The notes: a model not told the origin generated them from the sequence alone. 64,000 nt of DNA from Ziziphus jujuba (GCF_031755915.1 NC_083386.1:2328501-2392500); one strand, 5' to 3'; shown: positions 48,935 to 61,165, numbered from the stretch's first letter. A program made the numbers and translations.

Positions 48935-50779
48935 AGATATTTGAGTCGTGTAAATAGCAACTCTCTTCAACCTAATGACTTATCTAATTTATAGTCCTAA
49001 TTTTCTAGAACCATAGCTTCCCTCGGATCTAGTTGGGCTTTTTTTCCTTCTGCTAACAACAATTATGGGCTCAGAGAGTTTGCAATGACGGGCCCATTTC
49101 TAAATCTTTTGTTTACTTTAGGCGCAGGAGCTGAGCCCGTATCAACAACGATAGATGATGCCATTATTATATTCAAAGAGGATAGACCTACGTTTATATA
49201 TGAAAATTCATATTTCCTACCATCTCTCTAAAGGAGATGAGCATAAAGAGAGATCGATTGATCTATTTCGGTTTCTTCAGATCTGATTGCTCCACATGAT
49301 CAGCACCCCCCAATATTTAGGATCATTACCCTGCTCATCGCAAGACTAATGGAGATTGTAGATAAGATTGAATATGGATTATGATCAGGTGCGTCATCAT
49401 GATGATATTCCTGGCGGATATAATCTTACCTGTTGATATGGAGAGTACTATTCAACATTATAGACGGATAGTGGATGTGATAAAATATTGAAGATGATGA
49501 CCAGGAGAAGGAGGAAGATGAATTGCTTGATGAGCAAGTTACTGCTAGTCGAAGAAGAGCATTATCTAAACTGCCATTGACAAGTTGTTGAAAGTAGCTA
49601 GTGGAATTAGATTCACTAATGCTGATCATGAGAAGAAATTAAGAAGGTGCTGTATATTTTGATTACTTAAAAATATAGAATCAAAGCAATGGCAATTCCC
49701 AATAATTTGGTTACTTACATCTTGAGAGGGGACCTAACGCATGAACCTTTTTTTCCAGAATCTAAGATTGCATAAAATTCCTGATGCTCCAGCCTCTCTT
49801 ATGAGAGCAATGAAGAATCTATAGTGTCTCTTTGACTATTATTCTATGAACTAAAAATAGAATTGATCAATGCACTAGATATAAACCTTTTAAATGTTCC
49901 TAACCATCCAAATCACAGGAAGAAAGAAATAATATTTAAGAGAAACAATCGTTTTTAGTGACTATAATATCTTAATTTTGACAACCCCTCTAGCTCCTTC
50001 ACAACTTTAGTACGATAACATTAATTTTAATTTTAGTAAATTTTCTCTTTACTAGATAAATACATTGATAATGTAACCAACATCGAGCTACCATGACATA
50101 GCACACATCATAAAGACAAGAGAAGCAGTTGTTAAGCTGGTTATTAAAATCATTAGGCAATAACAGATTAATATTTTTCCAAATGCCACCGATGACATAG
50201 ATTGGATGAGAATGGAGATAATGGACAAGAAAAATGCAAGTAAATCACAGACAATGGAAAAATATGAATTGTGTTTTTCCCTTCATGCAATATATATGTC
50301 TTAATTGCAGTTTGCTTGGCTTACAACATCAGATCTGAAGTGGGCTAGTAATTTATATTTTGTGAACACATGTAATGGCAAATGCTTACTAAGATATAAT
50401 AAGCAAAACATCAGAATTCAGATTGAACACTGGATTTAAAGTTAGAAGTTGACTTTTGGAATTAATGTGAAAACAACGATTTATTCAGTCAAGGTTTTAT
50501 ATCATTTTTCTGATTCAATACATTGGAAGAAATCCATATTATGCTTCCAAATCCCCTCATGAATACTATCAAATTAGGAGTTAAAAACTAGTATATGTTG
50601 TAATAAGTATTTGTTTTGGCATGTATCAATTTTGGGATTGTATACTATGAATTCTTTTCATAGCATCACAGCCACCTATTAAGAACAGGGTGTGAATTCC
50701 TTTCTTAAAGAAAAGCGAAGGGTGGGCCCAAATATCTATAACAATGACATTAATGAGAACATGAGAAAGAAAAAAAAAA
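48935..50779. other. Spacer, no gene supported
   Basis: Mixed-composition sequence with no long frame. A stretch at 49420-49660 gives several short protein-like pieces in shifting frames but no recognisable domain. The minus frame at 49426-49629 is a serine-rich shadow of GA-rich plus-strand sequence. Confidence 0.4.
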
Positions 50780-52931
50780 GGTTTAATTATTGATTAGTAC
50801 TTAAAGTTTCAGAATTATGCAAATCAAGCATTGAAATTTGGAATTGTTTAAATTGATTCTGTAGTTTCAAATTTGTTGCAAATCATTTTAATTATCTAAC
50901 TATGTTAAATTTACCATTAGATGACGTCAATATGCTGAGTTATAATTTATTTTTCAACAAAAAAAAATTTTAAAAATTTGTAAAAAGTAAATTTCTTATT
51001 TTTTTTCATTTTATATTTGGCAACCATGTGCTTCCCTTTTTGCCATGTTTTATCTGCGATACCCCCCAAGTAAAGAATAACCCTACTTTTATCTTAAAGA
51101 TTCAAATCACTTGAAAATTTGAACTCATTCTGTCTGCTTTCAGTTCAATTAAAATGAATGAAAACCCTTATTTTTTTCCTTTGATTCTTTCTATTTCTTG
51201 AAAAGGCAACCATGCAAGTAAAGAAAGAATAAGTTCATACAAAGAGAAAATGAAAGGAAAGAAGTGGTTTGGCTTCAAGCAATGGAGCATAAGTTCGAAG
51301 AAAGATCTGTAACAATAATGTTAGTGAGAACATGAGAAAAAAAAAAAAAAGAAAGGAAAAAAGGTTAATTGTTGACTTGTACTTAAAATTTCAAAATTAT
51401 GCAAATTAAATCTTGGAATTTAGAATTGCTTAAAGTGACCTTGTAGTTTCAAATTTGTTAGAAATTAGTTAAATTAACTAACTGTGTTAATTTTACTATT
51501 GGATGACATTAGCATGCTGATGTCATAATTTATTTTTCAGTCAAATTTTTTTCTAAAAATTTTGAAAAAAAAAAAATTTCTTATATTTTCATTTTATATT
51601 TGGCAACCATGCACTTCCCTTTTTGCCATGTTTTATCTGCAATACCCCCCAAGTAAAGAATAACCCTACTTTTATTCTAAAGATTCAAACTTCTTAGAAA
51701 CGTAAACTCATTCTATCTGCTTTCAGTTAATGAAAATGAATAAAAACCCTTATTCTTTTCCTTTGATTCTTTCTATTTCTTGAAAAGGTAAAAGGCAAGT
51801 GGAGAAAGAATAAGTTTGTACAAAGAGAAATTGAAAGGAAAGAAGTGGTTGGTTTCAGGGAATGAAGTGTAAGTTTAGAGAAAGATATGTAACAATAAAT
51901 TTGTTACAGATTAGTCTAATTAACTAACTGTGTTAATTTTACTATTAAATAACGTTAGCATGCTAAGTCATAATTTGTTTTGTAGCAAAAAAATTGAAAA
52001 AAAAAAATTTCTTATTTTTTCATTTTATATTTGGCAACCATGCGCTTCCCTTTTTGCCATATTTTATCTGCAATACCCCCCAAGTAAAGAATAACCCTAC
52101 TCTTATCCTAAAGCTTCAGACAACTTGGAAACCTAAACTCATTCTGTCTGCTTTCAATTCAATGAAAATGAATGAAAACCCTTATTCTTTTCCTTTGATT
52201 CTTTCTATTTCTTGAAAAGGTTAAAGGCAAGTGGAGAAAGAATAAGTTTGTACAAAGAGAAAATGAAAGGAAAGAAGTGGTTTGGTTTCAGGGAATGGAG
52301 TGTAAGTTCGGAGAAAGATATGTAACAATAACGTTAGTGAGAATGTGAGAAAGAAAAAAGAAAATTGATTAATTGCTTGTCATTACTTAAAATTTCAAAA
52401 TTATGCGAATCAAATCCTGAAATTTAGAATTACTTAAATTAATCCTGTAGTTCAAATTTGTTACAAATCAGTCTAATTAACTAATTGTATTAATTTTACC
52501 ATGAGATTACATTAGCATGCTAATGTCATAATTTATTTTTCAACAAAAAATTTTATAAAATTAAAAAAAAAATTCTTCTTATTTTTCATTTTATATTTGG
52601 CAACCATGCACTTCCCTTTTTGCCATGTTTTATCTTTAGTGCCTCCCAAGTAAAGAATAACCTTACTTTTATCCTAAAGCTTCAAATTGCTTAGAAATCT
52701 GAACTCATTTGCTCTCTGCTTTCAGTTCAGTGAAAATGAATGAAAACCCTTATTTTTTTTCTTTGATTCTTTCTATTTCTTAAAAAATTAAAGGGCAAGC
52801 AGAGAAAGAATAAGTTCATACGAAATAAAATGAAAGGAAATAAGTGGTTTGGTTTCAGGGAATGGAGTGTAAGTTCAGAGAAAGTTCTATAACAAAAATT
52901 AAGTGAGAACTTGAGAAAGAAAAAAGAAAAA
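50780..52931 (+). repeat. Tandem array of about four promoter units upstream of ankyrin copy B
   Basis: Each unit starts near GGTTAATTGTTGACTTGTAC (50780, 51363, 52367; the third lacks this start), passes TTGGCAACCATGCACTTCCC (about 51015, 51599, 52028, 52591), AAGTAAAGAATAACC, TTTGATTCTTTCTATTTCTT and AGAAATGAAAGGAAAGAAGTGG-type blocks, and ends with AACAATAAYGTTAGTGAGAA. Spacing between the TTGGCAACC landmarks is about 584, 429 and 563 bp. One inverse copy lies at 9150-9480. No coding potential. Confidence 0.9.
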
Positions 52932-54230
52932 TGGTTAATCGCTAATTAGTACTTAAAGTTTTATAATTATGTGAATCAAACTTTGAAATTTGGAATTGCT
53001 TAAATTGTCTTTGCAATTTAAAATTTGTTGTAAATCAAAATAATTAACTAACTGTGTTAATTTTACCATTAGATGACATCACATGTCAATGTCATAATTT
53101 ATTTTTCAGTAAAAAAAATTTTAAAAATTGAGAAAGTAAATTTCATATTTTTTCATTTTATATTTGTGGTTATTTATTTGAAAAATTCTATGCATTCCTC
53201 TTTTGTTTAAATTAAAATTCCAAAGAAATTAAGTGTTTTTGAACTTAAAATTAGACAAAACAATAAATTAAAAAACAAATTTTTAATTTTTGGTTTAATA
53301 AAAAAAATTGTTAGACCAAAAATTAAAAGAACATAATTTTGTTAGCCCAAAAATCAATAATATTTTTTTACGCCTAAACCATAAAAAAATTAGACCAAAA
53401 TTACCAAAATAAAAATTAGACAAAAATACAAATAAAACTAAAATTGGAATTTTGTTCTAGAAAAATAAAAATAAATTTTTATGCTTTTTTTTTAAAAAAA
53501 ATTGGTATAATATAAAAAATAAAAATAAATTATTACTATTGGTTTTATTTATTTTTATTTTTATTTGGTCTAATAATTTAATTTATTATGTTTAGATCTT
53601 TATGGTTTTAAGCAAAAATGATTCATTTTATTTTTAATTTTTGTATGGTTGTCCATTTCTTGTAGAATTTAGTTATTTACAAGTAAATGTAAGTAGATTT
53701 ATTGTTATTTTCTTCTTAAACAAAAATAAAAAATTATAAAAATTGAAATTTATATATTTTTTTATTTTGGAATTTTTTTATGGTTTGGGTATAAGAAATT
53801 ATTATTAATTTTTGATCTATTAAAATTGTTTTATTCAATTTTCGATCAAACAAAAATATTTTTATTAGACCAAAATTCTAATTTTATTTTAAAGTTTTAG
53901 TTTTGATCTAATTTTAGGTCCAACACATTTAATTTCTTTAGAATTAGGACATGATACAATTTTTTATAGGTAAAAAACTATAAATATAAATAAAAAGATA
54001 AAAAATTTATTTTTTCAATTTTTTATTTTTTTCTGAAAAGGAAAGTATAACATCAGCATGAAGTCATGATGATAACATGTAACGGCAAAATTAAAATTGT
54101 TAACCAATTGAATTAATTTGAAACTTTAACGATTAATTTAAATAACTTTAAATTTTAGAATTCAATTCGCATAACCCTAAAATATCATGATACTAATCAA
54201 CAATTAATCAAAAAAAAAAAAAAAAGGGCA
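52932..54230. repeat. Large fold-back element next to ankyrin copy B
   Basis: Left arm 52932-53165 begins GGTTAATCGCTAATTAGTAC; the right arm 53995-54230 is its inverse, ending GATACTAATCAACAATTAATC. Arms of about 235 bp enclose 830 bp of very AT-rich sequence with no frame. It resembles the shorter fold-back at 8720-9149 beside another ankyrin 5' end, so it was probably there before the gene copies separated and then grew. Confidence 0.7.
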
Positions 54231-54271
54231 AACAGACATTTACCACCCAACACTCAAAGTTCCAATTCTCC

Positions 54272-54281
54272 TTTATATATA
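54272..54281 (+). promoter_or_regulatory. TATA box of ankyrin copy B
   Basis: TTTATATATA lies 76 bp before the ATG, with a GA microsatellite at 54307-54319 in the presumed 5' UTR. The same leader blocks occur upstream of the scrap at 8500-8690. Confidence 0.55.
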
Positions 54282-54356
54282 CATAGGTAGATGCAAGATA
54301 AGACATAGAGAGAGAGAGACTTGAGATTGGATCGAAAATATCTAGCAAGGTAGCTT

Positions 54357-54918
54357 ATGATGGATGGTGCATCGTATAATGCTGCAATTAATGGCGACCA
54401 CAATCTGTTTCGTAATGTGGACAACATCAGATCTCGTGGCCAAAACAACACTATTCTTCATATAGTAGCTAAATCTGGGAAGCTACGGCAACTTAATACA
54501 AGAGAAGATCATCTGCTGCGTTTTCTTTATGAGCAAAACAACAAAGGAAACACCCCACTTCACATTGCAGCAAAATTAGGGCATCTGGAAACGGTAAGAA
54601 TTCTAGTGGAAATGGCAAGAAAGTCAGATGTTGAGCAAAACAAGAAGCTGCTGACCATGGAGAATAATGAGAAAGATACAGCGCTCCATGAAGCTGTTTG
54701 CCATAATCACTTGGAGGTTGTCAAGTTGCTAATTGAAAAAGACCAGGATTTGGTGTCCCTAGTGAACAGCGCTGGCGAATCTGCTCTTTTCATGGCGGTG
54801 GATAGATGTTTTTTTCACATTGCCCTGCATATCTTGGACAACTATCCAAACAATTGCTCTTATCAGGGAAGGAACGGCATGAATGTCTTACATGTAGCCG
54901 TCATTCGCTCTCAAACAC
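54357..54918 (+). CDS. Ankyrin-PGG membrane protein copy B, exon 1
   Basis: Two in-frame ATGs (54357, 54360) open the exon; the second aligns with the starts of the other copies. It ends with CTCAAACAC before GTAAGT (phase 1). Ankyrin repeats seen: NNTILHIVAKSGKL, KGNTPLHIAAKLGHLETVRI, KDTALHEAVCHNHLEVVKLL, AGESALFMAVDRC and MNVLHVAVI. The spliced protein would be about 616 residues with nine or so ankyrin repeats and a C-terminal PGG domain, typical for ACD6/ITN1-like proteins of the plasma membrane or ER. This is the only copy in the window with all three exons open. Function is inferred from the family; the partner is unknown. Confidence 0.88.
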
Positions 54919-54996
54919 GTAAGTACACCAGTTGATTAATTATGATCTGCCATCAAATGGTTTATTTTGTTCGTTATTATTATTATTATTATTATA

Positions 54997-55027
<31 letters not shown>

Positions 55028-55657
55028 TATTATTTTCCTCATTAAAATTTTCCTTCCCGATTTTATCAAAAAAATGACCCAAAAAAAAAAAATTTCCAAG
55101 ATAATTGTACATGATATTGGAGCCATACAGATATTTAACTCGTGTGTTAAACATAGTATAATATTTCAGGCCCTAAAATGAAAAAATCGTATGGTCTAAT
55201 ATGTGAGGAGAGGGTAAAGGAGATGTCAAATTGTCAATAATAAATTTATTTTACATGTCCAACATGTTCCATCGCAAATAACAAAGAATAAAATTATAAT
55301 TTTGTTTAGCATAACTTTTTCATAAGTACTTTTTGAAAAAATCATTATTCACTAGTTTTGGTTAAAAATGTTTTTGAAGTTTAAAAACATCTTTCAAAAA
55401 ATATTTAACCACTTCCACAAAAAAAATTTGAACTTCAAAACCTGCTTTTATTTTTTAAAAAATTATATCAAATATGACCTTAATAAAAATTTTACTGTAT
55501 GGACAGAGAAATTTTGGCTGTGGAAGTAGAAGTTTTCTTACATAAAATAAATAAATATATATATATATATATAAAATGCTCATAGTCAAAATGTGGCTCT
55601 ATTAATTTTTTTTTTTTTAAGTAACTTATTGTAATCAAAGGCCAAAGTTTATTCTTT

Positions 55658-55701
<44 letters not shown>

Positions 55702-56803
55702 AGAAACTCAAAGTTTATTTTATTTTTTTTCATTTCTTTTTGATAAAAAGTTAACCTAGACTTGGATCTGCAATTCAAGGTGTATTTTTTTCCCCTCTTT
55801 TTCATGCTTATTTGATATCATTCATTTAGTCTAGAAATTTAATGTGTTCTCGATCTAATCTCTTACAGGTAGTTCAACTCTTACGATTTGGGAAGGTCTT
55901 ACACTAATCTTTGTAAAACCTTCACAACTTTCACATTTACTCCAAGCCTACCATAAAATCGGAAGTCCAAAAACAGGTAAATGCATAATGCTTTTCTTCA
56001 AGACAACTTCTCGTGTATATATATATGTTTGGTGGTTGTTTTCCATTAAAATGGAATTTCAATTTTCCCCATCTACATGGAATAAAGATCAAATTAAAAT
56101 GGGAATATTTTATTTACACCGTTTGATATTTGAGATAAATATAAAAACATCCTTCAACTTTTAAATAAATTATCCACAGTAATCTAAATTAGTTTTTATT
56201 ATTTTAATAAAATTAAATTATATTTAAAAGCTTTATTTTTTTGCAATAATTAATTTGAAGACTTGAAATTTTTTTATATTTTAATTAAATTTTATTTAAT
56301 AAATTTTTTTAAGTAATTTATAAATTTGATAAATACACTTAGTTAAATATATTTGGAAAATTATAATGTAGTTTATTAAATATATTTGACAAATTATAAT
56401 ATATTTTAATATACTTAGTTAAATATATTTGACAAATTATCACTTAATTAAAAAAGCCTACGTTAAAATCATCAAATAGTTATCATTTTAACTGTAAAAC
56501 TATCACATTTTTTAAATAAAATTAGTTACACATATAGATTAATATAATTTTCAAGTTTTCAAATTAGTTTTTGTAAAATCATAAAAAAATTATTTTTGCA
56601 AAAAAAAAAAAATGTTTAAAATTAATTTAAACATTAAATTATACATCTTCCATCCTATCGTATTCTACAATCTACAATAAAAACACAATACAAAAATCTT
56701 CTTACATATTAACTTCATAATTTAGTCTTCTACTTTTTCGATTAATTTTGAATGTTAATATTTTTGTTATGAATTTTAATGAAATAAATCTTGGCCCCCC
56801 AAG
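54919..56803 (+). other. Copy B intron 1
   Basis: Bounded by GTAAGT at 54919. It contains an ATT microsatellite (about 54974-55035), a TA run at 55555-55573, a 40-base A tract at about 55661-55699, and AT-rich filler. The 3' limit is uncertain because the ancestral acceptor is lost. The end GGCCCCCCAAGACGAAGACC (56793-56812) is unlike the rest and may be the terminus of a mobile element. Confidence 0.6.
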
Positions 56804-57396
56804 ACGAAGACCCTGGCTCCGACCCTCCCTATGTAAAATTTATAAAAAAGGTGATGGAAAAACGACAGATTTTAGCACCGGAAAAAAGACAGATTTTAGC
56901 ACCAGGAAAAGCTGATGATTTAGGGTGGATTCCTCTTCACTATGCGGCACACTTAGGCAAGACGGAACTTGTTGAACTATTTCTAACGGAATATGATGAG
57001 TCCCTTGCTTATGCAAGGAACAAAGAAGGAATGTCTGCTCTTCACATTTCAGCAAAGAAAGGACATGTTGAAGTAATTAGAAAACTGATTGAAAGATGTC
57101 GAGAAATTTGTGAGTTGTTGGATGATAAAAATCAGACAGCTCTTCATGTTGCTGTGGAAAGTGGAGAGAAGAGTGTGGTGAAAGTTTTACTGGAATCGTT
57201 AGCATTTCATGATCTTGTAAATGAGAAAGATAATGAAGGAAATACAGCTTTGCATCTAGCCTCTACTCAACGACATTTCGATATTTTAGCAATGCTGGCA
57301 AATGACTCAAAAACTGACAAAGGGGCTACAAATAAAGATGGAATGACATTCATAGACATTATCCTATCAAACAAGGAACTAAAAAACATCGACCTG
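56804..57396 (+). CDS. Ankyrin-PGG copy B, exon 2
   Basis: The exon ends at 57396 before GTAAGTTTTCTG (phase 0). The homologous exon start is at AATTTATA (56836), but the CAG of copy C (GCAG) is GTAA here, so no AG remains. The frame stays open upstream to 56791. CCCCCAAG ending at 56803 and GAAG ending at 56809 are both in-phase cryptic acceptors; the first is used for this start. Ankyrin repeats: LGWIPLHYAAHLGKTELVEL, EGMSALHISAKKGHVEVIRK, NQTALHVAVESGEKSVVKVL and EGNTALHLASTQRHF. A 24-bp tandem duplication gives EKRQILAP twice near 56858-56905. Confidence 0.75.
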
Positions 57397-57951
57397 GTAA
57401 GTTTTCTGTCACACATAAATAAAGAGAACTATATATGGATGCTTGGCTTACATTGCAATCTTAGACTTATTTCAACTAATACATATAATACGGTCTTAGA
57501 ATTTGATAATTTCTCATATATATTTCTTTTTTTTAATAAATATACATATATATATATATATACACACACATTTAGTACCTAGCATAATATCAATTATGCT
57601 ACTTAATCTAGATGTAAAAATCTATTATATTAATAGCTAGATGGTGAGATTGGTGATGCATGCACTTGCCAAGGCACCTCCAATGCTTAAATTAATATAA
57701 GCTTAAATAGAAATTTCGGATTCCAAAAAATTATATATTATACGAAAGGCATGCCCATGGTTAGGTCTCTAGTACTTTGTGTATTAATGGGTACAAAACT
57801 CTAGTCTGATGAATGGATGATCGTCTTTACAACACATCAATCATGATCACTAGTCTCCAACTAAGTAATGTTAGAAGACCTCCAGGTATTGCCGCATTGA
57901 TACATTCTCAGCTTGATCTTACTCTTGATCATCATATATACATGTGTGCAG

Positions 57952-58647
57952 TGGGAAATTGTGTTGAAGTTTCAGAAAGAGATCATAGGAATACCAAGTT
58001 TGGAACAGAAGTCCATAAGAAAATCTAAAGAAGCAGAGAGTTGTGAGAAGCCAACGCATAATGATGGTCGACTACAAAATATCGAAGAGAAAGAAGAGAG
58101 ACTAACGCATAATTATGGTCGACCACAAAAACTCAAAGAGAAAGAAGAGAAACAACATGAAGTATCAGAAGAAATCACGAAAGATGTCGACAGCTTTACC
58201 ACATTGGTAGCCACTCTCATTGCTACTGTCACCTTCACAGCTGGCCTCGCAATTCCTGGTGGATACAATGACAAAGGCTTAGCAGTTTCACTGCAGCGAA
58301 GAGAACTTTTCAAACTTTTTCTGTTTTTCGATGTAGCAGCTTTTGTTTCCTCATTTGCCATTATGCTCATCCGCTTTTTATCCCCATTGTCTCGAAAACT
58401 CGTAAGCTCTTTTCACATGATAGAGTGGGTGCTAATCCTAACAGACATTTCACTTTTTACAATGTTTGGTGCTTTTGTCTGTGGCATAGGACTAGTAGTA
58501 CCTGAGAAATCAAACATTGCTGATGTCGTCGAGGTTTGTCAAGTTTCGTTTATTGGCTTTATTTTTTTCTTTTATTTTTCTCCAATCCTCGCAATTGGCT
58601 CCTTAAATAAAAAAGATGTTAGACATGGTTTTGGATTCTGGAGATGA
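57952..58647 (+). CDS. Ankyrin-PGG copy B, exon 3 (PGG domain)
   Basis: It starts after CATGTGTGCAG (acceptor ends 57951) in phase 0 and ends at a TGA (58645-58647). A charged linker includes two 17-residue tandem copies (KPTHNDGRLQNIEEKEE and RLTHNYGRPQKLKEKEE, period 51 bp from about 58051). The PGG signature AIPGGYNDKGLAVS follows, then four hydrophobic segments: ATLIATVTFTAGLA, LFLFFDVAAFVSSFAIMLI, WVLILTDISLFTMFGAFVC and FIGFIFFFYFSPILAIGS. The end HGFGFWR resembles RFGLWS of copy A. Membrane anchoring is inferred from the family. Confidence 0.88.
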   Translation, partial: WEIVLKFQKEIIGIPSLEQKSIRKSKEAESCEKPTHNDGRLQNIEEKEERLTHNYGRPQKLKEKEEKQHEVSEEITKDVDSFTTLVATLIATVTFTAGLAIPGGYNDKGLAVSLQRRELFKLFLFFDVAAFVSSFAIMLIRFLSPLSRKLVSSFHMIEWVLILTDISLFTMFGAFVCGIGLVVPEKSNIADVVEVCQVSFIGFIFFFYFSPILAIGSLNKKDVRHGFGFWR

Positions 58648-59561
58648 TAAGCAGCAGTATGTTGACTCTCCTGGCCGGTCTGTGTTTCTAATTAATTTAG
58701 TGTTTTTTTCCTTCTTCTAAAAGAACTCCATATGTATTATTAATTAATGCATTGCACTTTTTTCTCTATGTATATAAATAGCTATTACTTCAAGTAAATC
58801 ATTGCTTTTTTCTTTTTTTCTTTATTTTTTTATGGGAAGGGGGCGGGGGGTGGGGCGAATAAAACGGTGATGAGGGGGGTGGACCACTGAGAAAGGCACC
58901 CAATGTTTGTGAGAAGGCCCTCCATAATTCTTCTAGATAGAAAAATTATCATAAAGTTAATGAGGTAAGTGAGAAAAGTGGATGAGGAAGCATCTAAGTA
59001 AGAGATTTTGCAGAAGTCACTCATGCTTCTGTGGGAATTTTTATGAAATGAAATTATAAATATTATTTATTTATTTGGTTGCCAAATTATTTAAAACATT
59101 TGGATTTTTTATTTTTTATTTTTTAAAAAATAATGTTTAAGTGAAAGAACACGATTTCATAGAGAAGTATTGACTTGACTTTCTTCATAGTAGGTATAAT
59201 CTTTTTTATAAATAATAATAATTTTCTAAAATTTAAGAGATAAGAAAATATATTCTTTGTTTTATTTTTACCATTATTCATATTAGCAAAAGAAAGAGCA
59301 ACACAAAAATTGTTTGTCGAGGATTTCAAGCACTGTTATTTTTAGAAAGTAGTCACTGTAATTTGGGAGAGATTTGATGAAATGAAAATTATTTTAAAGT
59401 GAAAGAATATCAAATTCTTTGCCATTTTCTTTGCCACGTTATACCACTCAACCAATGTAATATTCACATTTTATATAAACTTTTAAAGCTGTATACAATT
59501 ATAATTAAATTAAATTTTGTAAAATTTTGAACTTATATATTTATTTAATTTTTTGTACTCT
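58648..59561. other. Copy B 3' flank, no further gene seen
   Basis: A possible AATAAA lies at 58858-58863 after a G-rich run. The remainder is AT-rich with no supported frame. Confidence 0.5.
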
Positions 59562-59690
59562 TGCAGTCTTGTGGTTAAGTGACCTGAAATGAAAAGGGTC
59601 TTTCTTGATCCTGGGTTCAAGTGTATGGGCATGCAAGCAGATTTTTTTCTTTTTCTTTTTATTTTATTTTTTTCTTTTGTTCACACAAAT
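59562..59690 (+). mobile_element. SINE-like element (tRNA-derived head, T-rich tail)
   Basis: TCTTGTGGTTAAGTGACC resembles an A-box region, and CCTGGGTTCAAGTG about 35 bases later resembles a B box. A long T-rich tail follows (59641-59680). The spacing is typical of plant SINEs, but no target duplication was found. Confidence 0.4.
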
Positions 59691-60014
59691 ACAGTGAAGT
59701 CTCAGGGAATGAAAACAAAAGTCATGTATCAAGAAGGAGGAGAAGGTGGAGTTGGATCATTGGACAGTGTAAGAACAGATCAGAGAATTAAGGCTCTGGT
59801 GCATTGGCATATTCAAGCCACCAAGACAATGTCACGTGTTTGCCAACGCGAACCCCACGTGTTTGCTTTACAAAGATTGTTCCAAAATTTCATTTTGTTT
59901 TATGTAATTATTATTTGGCTACGTCTCACTTTTAAACAGGCTTTTGTATTGATCCGCAATGTATAAAATAAAGTTGTAATTAATTCACTCAGCATCAATT
60001 CATGAGATGAGATT

Positions 60015-60152
60015 ATTCTTTTCTTTTCTTTTTTTCTTGTTTTGCTAGTGTGGCGGGCCCCAGGCATCCTACCCCAACGGTCGAACCCCGCATCACAGCG
60101 TGGGTTGTGCTGTGCCCTGCCACTTGAGCTGTCAGTGCGACCCTCCATAAGG
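60015..60152 (-). mobile_element. SINE-like element with TSD TGAGATT
   Basis: On the minus strand it begins GGAGGGTCGCACTGACAGCT, has AGCTCAAGTGGCAGGGC (A-box-like) and GGGGTTCGACCG (B-box-like), and ends in an AAGAAAAG-rich tail near 60015-60040. TGAGATT flanks it at 60008-60014 and 60153-60159. Confidence 0.55.
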
Positions 60153-60340
60153 TGAGATTCACGCAATTAATCATATGGAAAATGAATATTAGAAAGCTGA
60201 CGTGGTGGAGGTCAGAAAGATTCACACAATTAATCACATGGAAAATGAATATTAGAGAGCTGCTTGTCATATGGAAACTGAATATTTGACAACTGACTTG
60301 GTGGAGGTCAGAAAGCTGACTTGGTGGGGGTCAGAAAATG
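60153..60340. repeat. Local tandem duplications
   Basis: Overlapping copies of GATTCACRCAATTAATCA, CATATGGAAAATGAATATTAG and CTGACTTGGTGGAGGTCAGA repeat two to three times. No coding potential. It separates the SINE-like element from the promoter of ankyrin copy C. Confidence 0.8.
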
Positions 60341-60502
60341 AGTCAAAAAAAAGAACAATTGAGGTTTCGTTTCAATAAAGGAAAAAAAATAAAAAATAAA
60401 AACTCTTACCACACCAATTATTGACCCAAACCATTGTTAGGAAAAGTAAAAATGTATAAATCAAAACATTGCTCATATGGACATATAAAATCTTGGCTAT
60501 CT

Positions 60503-60510
60503 TATATAAA
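60503..60510 (+). promoter_or_regulatory. TATA box of ankyrin copy C
   Basis: TATATAAA lies about 55 bp before the first ATG of copy C (60562). The leader differs from that of copy B. Confidence 0.45.
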
Positions 60511-60564
60511 GGTCTATCTACCAAAATTAATGTACTATGCTATCAAATTGGAGAGGTAAATATG

Positions 60565-61165
60565 ATGGATCCTGAGTTATACAAAGCTGCAATTGATGGA
60601 ACCTTATCTGAAAAAACATTGAGAGCTGCTGCTGATTCAAATCAGCTGGTTACAGGAGGGAAAAAGAGCAACATTCTTCATGTAGCTGCAAAATCTGGTA
60701 ATTTGCAAATTAACACAGAAGAAGAAGGTGATGATGATCATAGGCATGGTCATCCTCTGCTCCGTTTCCTTTACCATCAAAACGCCTAAGTGAACACTCC
60801 GCTTCATACTGCTGCAAAATCAGGGCATGTTGAAATGGTTAGGTTTCTGATTGTTAAGGCAAGAAAGATGGATGCTCAACAAAAGAGAAAGCTAGTGACT
60901 ATGAAGAATTTTGAGGGAGATACAGCTCTCCATGAAGCTGTTCGACATAATCGATTCGAGATTGTCAAGTTGCTTATTCATGAAGATTCCAATTTGGCTT
61001 CTGTTTTGAATGGCTATGGAGAATCTCCTCTTTTCATGGCTGTCGCTAGATGCTTTTACGAAATTGGCCTTTTCATCTTGAATGCTACTGCTCCCAATAA
61101 TTGCTCTTTTGATGGAAGGAACGGCATGAATGTCTTGCATGCAGCTGTAATTCGAGCTCCAATTC
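60565..61165 (+). pseudogene. Ankyrin-PGG copy C, exon 1 (stop, altered donor)
   Basis: Starts MDPELYKAAIDG (ATGs at 60562 and 60565) and is collinear with copy B exon 1, with a longer linker. Repeats: KSNILHVAAKSGNL, NTPLHTAAKSGHVEMVRF, DTALHEAVRHNRFEIVKLL, GESPLFMAVARC and MNVLHAAVI. Codon 75 is TAA (60787-60789) at the lysine of copy B (QNNKGNTPL). The homologous donor position is CTAGTA instead of GTAAGT; a GT three bases later would keep the phase but is a weak site. Confidence 0.88.

Noticed and set aside
50780..52931. Possible CRISPR-like or satellite array
   Set aside because: Units are 430-585 bp with no spacer pattern; it is a short promoter-proximal tandem duplication.
54936..55181. 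Poly-Asn and poly-Tyr/Ile frames
   Set aside because: Translation of an ATT microsatellite in copy B intron 1.
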